Below, in pieces: positions 16,461 through 23,125 of a stretch of 24,072 nucleotides of DNA. The stretch is taken from positions 1-24,072 of the forward strand of contig CAZWFN010000099.1 of the NCBI GenBank assembly GCA_964633205.1. Direction: 5' to 3'. The DNA comes from CAYVQE01 sp964633205. Lineage in GTDB: Bacteria; Myxococcota; B64-G9. Position numbers and translations under genes: made by a program. The notes below the pieces were generated by a model, which was not told where the DNA came from, made no database searches, and saw nothing but the letters and a program-made list of their open reading frames with translations. Numbering within the stretch: the first letter of the stretch is position 1; each line of letters begins with the position of its first letter.

Positions 16461-17465
16461 CTACTCGTCGTCCTCGGCCTCGATCTCGCGCTGCAGCTCG
16501 GGGTCGACCATCTGGCCGTCCTCGTCGACCTCGACCCCGGCCTTGCGCTGCAGGGCCTCCTGCTCGCGGCGGCGTTGCTCTTGCTGCTGCTCGAGCAAGC
16601 GGGCGGCCGCGGCGGCTCCGGCCTCGGCCTCGGCCTGGCGCCGGGCCTCCTCCTGCTCGCGCCGCCGGCGCTGCTGCTCCTGCTGGCGCTCGATCATCTC
16701 GGCCGCAGCGGCGGCGCCCCGATCGGCGTCGCCGCTGCCAGCGGTCGGCTCCGAGCGGGCCGGCTGGGGCGGCGCCGGCGGCATGGGAGCGTCCGGATCG
16801 GCCGCGGTGGGTGCCAATCCGCCGCTGGCTGGCTGCTCGCTCCTGTGCTGGCTGAACGAGTCGGGCAGGTCGCCTCCGGCGGGCGAATCCATCTCGGGCG
16901 GGGTCAGTGCAGTCGGGGCCGGGGGTGGCTGAACCGCGGCCGGAGCCGGCGAAGCGGCCGGCGTGGCGGTGGGCGGCTGCGGGGTGGGTTGCGGGCTGGG
17001 CCGGGCCGAGCGGGACTCCTCGAGCTCGTCGTCGATGGCCCGGTCGACCGACCTGTTCGGCACCAGCCACTGCTCGCCGGGGGCGTCGCCCCAACCGTCG
17101 TCATCAGCCGTGGTCTGGTCGATATTCTCGTCGTTGATCTCGGCCGCTGTGCGCGGATTGGGCACGGCACGCATCTCGCTGGCCAGCTTTTTGTGGCGGG
17201 CCTTCTCCAACATGTAACCCTCGCGCACCTGCTCCCATATCACCCGGATGGTCTCCCATTGGGCGATCTCGCGCTGGATGGCCTGGCGATCCGGTTGCCG
17301 TTGCGGCTGGCGCTCGACCTTGCGCGCCGGTGACACGACCTGGTCCCAACCCTCGGTACCGTCGACATCGTCGAGTGGATCATCGGCCCGGGCGAACCCC
17401 GGCGCGATGGCCGCGCCGGCCAGTCCACCCAGAGCCAGACCCAACAGGGCATGTTTGACCTTCAT
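16461..17465 (-). CDS. Secreted protein with coiled-coil Gln/Glu/Arg-rich C-terminus, unknown
   Basis: I recognise no family. The 334 residues start with a Sec signal peptide (MKVKHALLGLALGGLAGAAIAPGFARA, predicted cut before DD near residue 27). A helical, charged segment follows (about 45-95, including AQWETIRVIWEQVREGYMLE), then a long Pro/Ala/Thr low-complexity linker (about 150-240), then a highly charged heptad-like region (about 250-310, ERQQEQQRRRREQEEARRQ) typical of a coiled coil. The acidic tail ends EAEDDE. The periplasm is the expected location. Start ATG 17465 is preceded by GGAG. It lies 34 bases downstream of the next lipoprotein gene, so the two are probably one operon. Confidence 0.8.
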   Translation of the reverse strand: MKVKHALLGLALGGLAGAAIAPGFARADDPLDDVDGTEGWDQVVSPARKVERQPQRQPDRQAIQREIAQWETIRVIWEQVREGYMLEKARHKKLASEMRAVPNPRTAAEINDENIDQTTADDDGWGDAPGEQWLVPNRSVDRAIDDELEESRSARPSPQPTPQPPTATPAASPAPAAVQPPPAPTALTPPEMDSPAGGDLPDSFSQHRSEQPASGGLAPTAADPDAPMPPAPPQPARSEPTAGSGDADRGAAAAAEMIERQQEQQRRRREQEEARRQAEAEAGAAAAARLLEQQQEQRRREQEALQRKAGVEVDEDGQMVDPELQREIEAEDDE

Positions 17466-17499
17466 CAGCCTCGCTCCTAGACCCCCGCGCCCACCGGTC

Positions 17500-18078
17500 T
17501 CAGGGAGCGGTGAGCGCGACGGTCAGCTCCGTCGTCTCGTCGGCGCGGATGACCTCCGCCGCGGTGCAACCAAGCGCCGTGCGCTGGCCCTGGCAGTCGA
17601 GCTTTGAAAAGCCCTCGGCCACGACCAAAACCCCCTCTGCCGGCCGGATGAACTGGATCAGGTTGTCGGGAAAGAAGGTCCCGCCGTGGCTCCAGTTGAA
17701 CACCAGGTACTTGGCCTGGCTGCGCAGTTGGTTGAGCGCAGGATCGGCCAGCAGGTCGGGATCGGCCAGCAGGTCGGCGCAGGCCAGCGCTCCGCCGGCG
17801 GGCAGCCCGGCGGCCAGGAAGTGTACCTGGCCGCTGGCCGCCGCCTGGTACATGTCGCGGCCGAAGCTGAGATTCAGCTCGGCGCTGCCGTAGCCGATGG
17901 TCTCGTCGAACACCCGGCAGCGGCCATCGATACACAGGGCGTCGCCGCGCTGACCGCAGTCCGCCGGCAGATCGCAGGGCTCGCCCGCGGCCGGCTGGCT
18001 GCCGCCGCCACAGCCCAGCGAGCAGGCCGTGGCCAGGGCCAGCCACGGTGCCAGGGATGCTTTCTCGCGTCGCCTCAT
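17500..18078 (-). CDS. Small predicted lipoprotein with Cys-rich N-terminus, unknown
   Basis: A 192-residue protein with a hydrophobic signal and Cys at 19 and 23 (ATAC, SLGC), so probably lipidated, though neither site is an ideal lipobox. Next comes CDLPADCGQRGDALCIDGRC, a short disulfide-rich segment like the 'C..D.DC....G..C..G.C' modules of myxobacterial surface lipoproteins; related segments occur in the ASH/PKD lipoprotein of this window. The rest (about 60-192) looks like a single beta-rich domain (GQVHFLAAGLPAGG, KYLVFNWSHGGTFFP). A direct repeat DPDLLAD/DLLAD lies near residue 105. Start ATG 18078 has no ribosome binding site; a GATAAT -10-like element is nine bases upstream. It is divergent from the permease gene. 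Confidence 0.8.
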   Translation of the reverse strand: MRRREKASLAPWLALATACSLGCGGGSQPAAGEPCDLPADCGQRGDALCIDGRCRVFDETIGYGSAELNLSFGRDMYQAAASGQVHFLAAGLPAGGALACADLLADPDLLADPALNQLRSQAKYLVFNWSHGGTFFPDNLIQFIRPAEGVLVVAEGFSKLDCQGQRTALGCTAAEVIRADETTELTVALTAP

Positions 18079-18086
18079 GCTTGTTT

Positions 18087-18114
18087 ATTATCATGCCCGG
18101 CCGGCCCGGAGCAA
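18087..18114 (-). promoter_or_regulatory. Predicted promoter of the small lipoprotein, near leaderless
   Basis: Minus strand: weak -35 TTGCTC (18114-18109), 16 bases, -10 GATAAT (18092-18087, five of six). The ATG follows nine bases after the -10, leaving a leader of zero to three bases. Confidence 0.4.
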
Positions 18115-18164
18115 TGCCCGGCGCCTCCAAAAAACCAGCCGTTTCAACGACAGCCTTGTCGGCC

Positions 18165-18193
18165 TTGGTCGGCGGCCGGTCAGCGGGTATACT
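18165..18193 (+). promoter_or_regulatory. Predicted promoter of permease-kinase operon, near leaderless
   Basis: -35 TTGGTC (18165-18170), 17 bases, -10 TATACT (18188-18193, five of six). Seven bases separate the -10 from the ATG at 18201, so transcription would begin at or next to the start codon. Confidence 0.45.
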
Positions 18194-18200
18194 GCGCCGG

Positions 18201-19523
18201 ATGCCCGATCCGGTCGAACAGCGCGCTCCCTGGCGAGGATTTCGCCGCCTGGCCTTCCCGGCGTTGTGGCTGCTGATCATCGGCTTCTTCGCCCTGCTGC
18301 ACGAAAACCTGGCGCCTTTCATCGGCGCGGTATTGATCGCCTACCTGTTGGCGCCGTTCGTGCGCGGCCTGTGCCGGGTCGCGATTCGCGGCCGCCACCT
18401 GCCCCGGTGGGGCGCGGTGCTGCTGATCTACCTGCTGCTGGCCGGCGTGGTGACCTTCTACACCGCGGTGGCCGTGCCCCGGGTGGGCCACGAGATCGCC
18501 AAGCTGGCCGAGAAGGGCAATGCCTTCTTGCAGTCGCTGACGCCGGAGAAGATCGATGACTACACCGTACAGGTGCGCGAATGGCTGCAGGACAAGGGCC
18601 TGCCGGTGCGCCTGGTCACTCCGCGCATGCCCGATGAAGGCGCTGGCCGAGGCGCGGCCTTCGAACTCGACCTCGAGCAGGTGGTGCGGCACACCGTCTC
18701 CGATGTGACCGCGGAGTTCCGCACGGGTTTTGTCGACTTCCTCAAGCTCGGCCCCCGCTTCGCCGCCAAGCTGGTGCGCAACGTGCTGCTGACCTTCCTG
18801 ATTCTGATGGTGGCCGGCTTCCTGCTGGCCAACCCGCAGCGGGTGATCCGCTTCGTGCGCAGCCTGTTTCCGGAGCGGCTGCACCAGGGCTTCGACGAGG
18901 TGCTCGGGGAGATCGACACCGGCCTGGCCGGGGTGGTGCGCGGCCAGGTGCTGATCGCCCTGCTCAACGGCGGGCTGACCCTGATCGGCATGCTGGTGTT
19001 GGGCGTCGAGTTCCCGGTGCTGCTGTCGAGCCTGACCGCGGTGCTGAGCCTGATCCCGATCTTCGGCTCCTTCCTGTCGGCCATCCCCATCGTGGCCGTC
19101 GGTCTGACCGACGGGCTGGGCACCGGCTTCGGCATCATGCTGTGGTTGATCGGCATCAACCTCAGCGAGGCCAACTTCTTCAACCCCAAGATCATCGGCG
19201 ACCAGGCCAAGATTCACCCGGCGCTGGTGGTCTTCGTGCTGCTGGCCGGCGAGCGGCTCTACGGCGTGGTGGGCGCCTTGTTCGCGGTGCCCCTGCTCAG
19301 CGTCGGCCTGTCGTTCTTCAAGCTGCTGCACCGCCGGGCCGTCGCCTGGAACCGGGAGATCTACGGTGGCCGGGCCGCGGCCTGGGCCGACCCGCGGCTG
19401 GTCGCCGGCGGTCCCGCGGCCGGGCCCGCTGCGCGAGATGATCGGCCCGCGTCCGACGAGCCGGCCGCTGCCGAAGATGCGGGGCCGGCCGACAGAGACG
19501 GTTCCGGGGAGGACGAAGCGTGA
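18201..19523 (+). CDS. AI-2E/PerM family permease
   Basis: A 440-residue inner-membrane protein of the AI-2E transporter family (COG0628), whose members include TqsA, an Na+/H+ antiporter group and PerM; the substrate cannot be told from sequence. Typical features are two N-terminal hydrophobic hairpins, a soluble amphipathic stretch (about 100-180), then five or so membrane helices with the family signature GQVLIALLNGGLTLIG, LIPIFGSFLSAIP, NFFNPKIIGDQAKIHPALVVFVLLAGERLYGVVGALFAVPLL. The last 60 residues are a hydrophilic Ala/Asp/Glu tail. ATG 18201 is chosen because the first membrane helix follows at a normal distance and a promoter lies directly before it; the open frame upstream is not needed. 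The stop overlaps the kinase start as GTGA. Confidence 0.92.
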   Translation: MPDPVEQRAPWRGFRRLAFPALWLLIIGFFALLHENLAPFIGAVLIAYLLAPFVRGLCRVAIRGRHLPRWGAVLLIYLLLAGVVTFYTAVAVPRVGHEIAKLAEKGNAFLQSLTPEKIDDYTVQVREWLQDKGLPVRLVTPRMPDEGAGRGAAFELDLEQVVRHTVSDVTAEFRTGFVDFLKLGPRFAAKLVRNVLLTFLILMVAGFLLANPQRVIRFVRSLFPERLHQGFDEVLGEIDTGLAGVVRGQVLIALLNGGLTLIGMLVLGVEFPVLLSSLTAVLSLIPIFGSFLSAIPIVAVGLTDGLGTGFGIMLWLIGINLSEANFFNPKIIGDQAKIHPALVVFVLLAGERLYGVVGALFAVPLLSVGLSFFKLLHRRAVAWNREIYGGRAAAWADPRLVAGGPAAGPAARDDRPASDEPAAAEDAGPADRDGSGEDEA

Positions 19524-20128
19524 AACGCTACATCGCGGTGGCCGGCAACATCGGCGCCGGCAAGACCTCGCTGGTCGACTTCCTGTGCAAGCGTTACGAC
19601 GTCAAGCCCTTCTACGAGCCGAACGACACCAATCCATACCTCAGAGACTTCTACAAGGACATGCGCCGCTGGGCCTTCCATTCCCAGATCTACTTCTTGA
19701 CCCACAAGTTCCGCCTGCACCGCGAGCTCGAGCGCTATCCCAAGGCGGTCATCCAGGATCGCACCATCTGGGAGGACGCCGAGATCTTCGCCAGGAACCT
19801 GCACCGTTCGCGCTATATCAACAAGCGCGACTGGCAGACCTACAGCGAGCTGTACCAGACCATCCGCCGCGATCTACAGCGGCCGGATGTGATGATCTTT
19901 CTGCACTGCCCGGTTCGCGTCATGCGCCAGCGCATCCGCCAGCGCGGTCGCGACATCGAGCAGAGCATCCCGCTGGCCTACCTGCGGCGGCTGCAGCAGC
20001 TCTATCAGGAGTGGTTCGCGGCCTACGATCTGTCGCCGGTGATCGAGATCCACTCCGACCGCCTGGACTACGTTTGCGACTTCGTGCACCGCCTGGATCT
20101 GCTCGACAAGATTGAACAATACCTCTGA
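19520..20128 (+). CDS. Deoxynucleoside kinase (dNK/dAK-dGK family)
   Basis: Cytoplasmic salvage enzyme that phosphorylates deoxynucleosides with ATP or another NTP. The 202 residues show the P-loop GNIGAGKTS (8-16), YEPNDTNPYL with the family E, Q/F-rich substrate pocket WAFHSQIYFLTHKF, the ERS/DRS-like QDRTIWEDAEIFA, and the Arg-rich lid RQRIRQRGRDIEQSI. Bacterial dAK, dGK and dCK types have this layout; I cannot assign specificity. The start is GTG at 19520, overlapping the permease stop, with GGGGAGGA about six bases upstream inside the permease gene, so translation is likely coupled. Pairing with a permease might suggest nucleoside uptake and salvage, but the AI-2E family is not known for that, so it is only a guess. 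Confidence 0.93.
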   Translation: MKRYIAVAGNIGAGKTSLVDFLCKRYDVKPFYEPNDTNPYLRDFYKDMRRWAFHSQIYFLTHKFRLHRELERYPKAVIQDRTIWEDAEIFARNLHRSRYINKRDWQTYSELYQTIRRDLQRPDVMIFLHCPVRVMRQRIRQRGRDIEQSIPLAYLRRLQQLYQEWFAAYDLSPVIEIHSDRLDYVCDFVHRLDLLDKIEQYL

Positions 20129-20151
20129 GATGGCTTCCGCCGGCCATTTTC

Positions 20152-20179
20152 TTGACGTATGTCCTACATGTAGTACCAT
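20152..20179 (+). promoter_or_regulatory. Predicted promoter of the 66-residue protein gene
   Basis: -35 TTGACG (20152-20157, five of six), 16 bases, -10 TACCAT (20174-20179, four of six). It follows the kinase stop by 23 bases. Spacer and -10 are covered by the palindrome at 20163-20184. Confidence 0.5.
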
Positions 20180-20184
20180 GTAGG
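20163..20184. promoter_or_regulatory. 22-base operator-like palindrome over the promoter
   Basis: Perfect inverted repeat CCTACATG-6-CATGTAGG; the left part also contains the self-complementary CTACATGTAG (20164-20173). It covers the spacer and -10 of the predicted promoter, the usual place for a repressor site. The TACA/TGTA half-sites are loosely reminiscent of BlaI/CopY-type operators, though the spacing differs. No regulator gene is next to it. Confidence 0.55.
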
Positions 20185-20215
20185 CAGATGCTTGAAAAAC
20201 CCTGGGAGGTGCGCG

Positions 20216-20416
20216 ATGCGGCGGATGATGATCCTGGTGACCCTGGCCCTGGTCGGTCTCTTCCTGCTCAACGGCCGCTCCAGCGGCCTGGAAGCCCGCG
20301 GCCAGCAGCGGGATGCCGTGGTCGAGCTGAACGACGTGGTCGACGATCAGCTGCAGACCCGGGTCGAGATGCTGGCCCTGGGCGCCGAGCTGTCGGCGGC
20401 CTGGACCGACCGCTGA
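20216..20416 (+). CDS. 66-residue membrane-anchored or secreted small protein, unknown
   Basis: Begins MRRMMILVTLALVGLFLLNG, one hydrophobic helix that may be an anchor or signal peptide without an obvious cut site, followed by about 45 hydrophilic residues (from RSSGLEARGQQRDAVVELN) that read as one amphipathic helix with regular Val/Leu spacing. No Cys. No family recognised. Start ATG 20216 has an excellent GGGAGG five to six bases upstream; a TTG at 20192 in the same frame is less likely. The own promoter and overlapping palindrome argue that this is a real, regulated gene. Convergent with the large lipoprotein gene, with 52 bases between the stops. Confidence 0.7.
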   Translation: MRRMMILVTLALVGLFLLNGRSSGLEARGQQRDAVVELNDVVDDQLQTRVEMLALGAELSAAWTDR

Positions 20417-20454
20417 TCCCCACTCGCCTGCCCCCAACTCCTCCGCCGCTGCCC

Positions 20455-20471
20455 TGAGCCGCCCCGGCTCA
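20455..20471. terminator. Short hairpin between convergent genes
   Basis: Seven-base stem TGAGCCG/CGGCTCA with a three-base loop; overlaps the stop codon of the minus-strand lipoprotein gene. No T run. A weak terminator candidate. Confidence 0.25.
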
Positions 20472-23039
20472 CTGGAAGTTGCCGTCCGGCCAGCTCAGGG
20501 TGCCGATCGTATTGAAGCTGTCCCACTGCTCGGAGTCGATGTGGAAGGTGCGCTGGACCAGCTGCTCCTCGGTGTTGTCGTGCCAGGTGCGGTAGACGGT
20601 CACCAGCCCGTCGGCCGCCCGCGAACAGGCAGCGGCGCCGCAGAGATTGAAGGGGAACCAGCACGGCGGGCCGTCGTCATCGCAGCACCAGTAGCCCGAG
20701 AAATCGGTCGACAGGTGGCAGCGGTAGTGGACCTTGATGGTGTACTGGCCCATGCCCGGGTTGCTCAGGTTGATCTCGTCACCCGGCGCCCCCGGCCGCA
20801 ACCCGTCGTCCTCGTAGCCGTCCGATTGGTAGACCGGCGTGCCGTGGACCCCCCAGTCGGGCTCCGGATCGCACTCCTCGCCGCCGCTGCCCTCCTTGGG
20901 ACAGCAGGCGTCCGGGGCCCAGTCGCTGGCCGCCTCGGGCCTGAGCAGGTGGATGTCCACGTCGACCTCGTTGTCGCCATTGCCCAGGTCGTACCAGTCG
21001 GCGGTGATGCGGAAGGCCTTGGGGCCGCGCACGCGGATGTCGAAGGTGGCCATGGCGCTCTGGTTGGCCGGCACGTCGTCGTCGCTGACCACCAGGCCCA
21101 GGGTGTAGTCGCCCGGGAAGTCGAAGGTGATGGAGGCGTACTGGTCGCCGCCCGAGATGGCCGGCGGCGCGCCACGGCCGGCCGGGAAGGCCTCCCAGCT
21201 CCAGTCGTAGCCGCTGATGCTGCCGTCGCAATCGGTGGAGAAGCCGCCGTTGAACTGCAGCGTCTCGTCCAGGTCCACCTCGACGAAGCCGGTGTCGTTG
21301 CCGCCCTGGCGGATGTCGGCGCTGGGCACCGAGATGGCCTGCACGGTCAGGGTGTCGTCCTGGCTCCAGGCGTCGTCGTCGTCGCGCACCCGCAGCGACA
21401 CCGTGTAGTAGCCGCCGCGCTCGGGCAGCAAGAAGGGCGTCGGGCTGGCTGCGCTGGACAGCGAGGACTCGGGGTTGCCGCAGTTGTCGGGCGGCGGCTG
21501 CTGGTCCAGGCTCCAGTCGTAGGCGGTCACCGTGCCGTCGCTGTCGAAGGAGTCGGTGCCGTCGAGGTTGACGCGTTCGCCACGGCCGACCTCGATGGTG
21601 TCGACGTCGGCGCCGCCGGCCAGGATGACCGCGGTCGGCCGGGCATTGCCCTGCACCCCGGTGCCACCGACCGTGAGCTGCACGTCGGGCTGGTCAGGAT
21701 CGTCGTGGCCGATGCTCAGGATGGCCGTATCCTGGCCCTCGTCCTCCGGGTAGTAGCGCACCCGGAAGCTCACCTCGCCGCCGGGCGCGATCTCCGCCGG
21801 CAGCTGCGGCAGGTCGGCCAGCGAGAAGTCGCCGGCCGGGTTGAGCGCGATGTCGCTGAGGGTCAGCACCCCGACCCCGGTGTTGCTCACCGTGACCGTC
21901 TCGTCGTCGGCCCAGGCATTGGCCGGCACCTCGCCGAAGTCGATGGCCGCCGGCTCGACCGCGATGCTGGGCACGCCGGCGCGGCCGCGCAGGGCCACCG
22001 TGCTCGGCGAGGCGGCCTCGTCCGAGCTGGTGATGACCAGATCCCCATCGTAGCGGTTGCGCGCCGGTGCCAGAAAGGTCACCGCGGCGGTGATGAAGTC
22101 GCCGCGGTTGACGTAGCAAGGCACATCCAGCTCGGTCGCGTCGTCGGCCGCCAGCAGCAGCACGTCGTAGGCGGCGGCGATCGAGGCCTCGGGCGCCACC
22201 GCGTCGATGCGCAGCACCGCGTTGCCGGTGCCGCCGTTGGCGATGGTGACGTCGCGGGTGCTGGCTTGACCGATGGCCACGTCGCCGAAATCGAGCGCCA
22301 CCGGGTCGATCGCGATGGCCGCCTCACCCTTGAACTCGCTGATCAGCTGCACCGCCAGCTGGCCGTCGTCGGGATCGTTGGAGAACAGCCGGGCCTCGGC
22401 CCGGTCGGTCATGCCGTCGGCGGCGTTGTACTCGACCACCAGGGTATGCTCCTCGCCCGGCGGGACGGTGATGGCCGGGGGCACTTGCGGGCTCAGCGAG
22501 AACTCGCCGTCCGGATCGTCGGTCAGGGTGGCCACGTCGACCACCAGGTCGGCCTCGCCCAGGTTCTGGATGGTCAGGTTGCGCGTCACCGGCACGCCCA
22601 TGGTCACGTTGCCGAAGTTGATCTCGTAGGTCAGCCCCTGGGCGTCCTGGTGGGCCACCACGTCGCCGCCCAGAAAGATGTCCGGCGCCGGTCCGATCGC
22701 GTCGCCGCCGCTATCACCGCCGTCGGCCGATGCGTCGCCGCCGTCGCTGCCGCCGTCGCCCCCGCCGTCGGGCCTATCGCCGGGCACGCATAGCCCGCCC
22801 TCGCAGATCTCACCCGCGGCGCAGTCGGAGTCTTCGCCGCAGGGGCGCGGGTCCTGGTCACCGCCGATCGGGGTGCAGATGCCGTCCTGGCAGTACTCGC
22901 CCAGCCCGCACTCCAGGTCGTCCTGGCAGGGCTGGCCGCCGTCCGGTGCGGTGCTGTCGCCGCAGGCCACCAGCAGCGTGGCCGCCCCCGCCAGGCAGAC
23001 CAGCCATCCCGCGCAGCGCTTCATCCGGCCACGGCCCAT
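20469..23039 (-). CDS. Large surface lipoprotein with ASH-type and PKD domains
   Basis: An 856-residue predicted lipoprotein (signal with LLVAC). In order: two Cys-rich EB/dickkopf-like modules (about 35-90; CQDDLECGLGEYCQDGIC and CGEDSDCAAGEICEGGLC); a Gly/Asp linker (about 95-118); about three ASH/choice-of-anchor-D-type beta domains (about 125-480) with the signature IDFGEVPAN..TVTVSNTG..L; two PKD-like domains (about 490-700; DSDGTVTAYDWSLDQ and DCDGSISGYDWSWE); and a Cys-rich C-terminal beta domain (about 700-856) opening with the DVDIHLLRP motif, found in DUF2135-like domains. Architecture typical of secreted, surface-exposed proteins of myxobacteria and relatives; likely structural, adhesive or ligand-binding. 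Start is ATG 23039, six bases after a perfect AAGGAGGT; the in-frame ATG at 23024 is the alternative. The opposite strand is open for over 2 kb but is a shadow. Confidence 0.9.
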   Translation of the reverse strand: MGRGRMKRCAGWLVCLAGAATLLVACGDSTAPDGGQPCQDDLECGLGEYCQDGICTPIGGDQDPRPCGEDSDCAAGEICEGGLCVPGDRPDGGGDGGSDGGDASADGGDSGGDAIGPAPDIFLGGDVVAHQDAQGLTYEINFGNVTMGVPVTRNLTIQNLGEADLVVDVATLTDDPDGEFSLSPQVPPAITVPPGEEHTLVVEYNAADGMTDRAEARLFSNDPDDGQLAVQLISEFKGEAAIAIDPVALDFGDVAIGQASTRDVTIANGGTGNAVLRIDAVAPEASIAAAYDVLLLAADDATELDVPCYVNRGDFITAAVTFLAPARNRYDGDLVITSSDEAASPSTVALRGRAGVPSIAVEPAAIDFGEVPANAWADDETVTVSNTGVGVLTLSDIALNPAGDFSLADLPQLPAEIAPGGEVSFRVRYYPEDEGQDTAILSIGHDDPDQPDVQLTVGGTGVQGNARPTAVILAGGADVDTIEVGRGERVNLDGTDSFDSDGTVTAYDWSLDQQPPPDNCGNPESSLSSAASPTPFLLPERGGYYTVSLRVRDDDDAWSQDDTLTVQAISVPSADIRQGGNDTGFVEVDLDETLQFNGGFSTDCDGSISGYDWSWEAFPAGRGAPPAISGGDQYASITFDFPGDYTLGLVVSDDDVPANQSAMATFDIRVRGPKAFRITADWYDLGNGDNEVDVDIHLLRPEAASDWAPDACCPKEGSGGEECDPEPDWGVHGTPVYQSDGYEDDGLRPGAPGDEINLSNPGMGQYTIKVHYRCHLSTDFSGYWCCDDDGPPCWFPFNLCGAAACSRAADGLVTVYRTWHDNTEEQLVQRTFHIDSEQWDSFNTIGTLSWPDGNFQ

Positions 23040-23125
23040 GGGGTAACCTCCTTCGGCTGTACCTCGCTTCCCCAGTCTATCCCGTCCGCCGAGATGGCGT
23101 CCAGTCCCGGCCGGCGGGCGGCGGG

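Noticed and set aside
20541..22793. 750-codon plus-strand open frame opposite the ASH/PKD lipoprotein
   Set aside because: Composition is Val/Gly/His/Arg-rich as expected from antisense of GC3-biased coding sequence; no recognisable domain and no ribosome binding site, and the minus strand is clearly the real gene.
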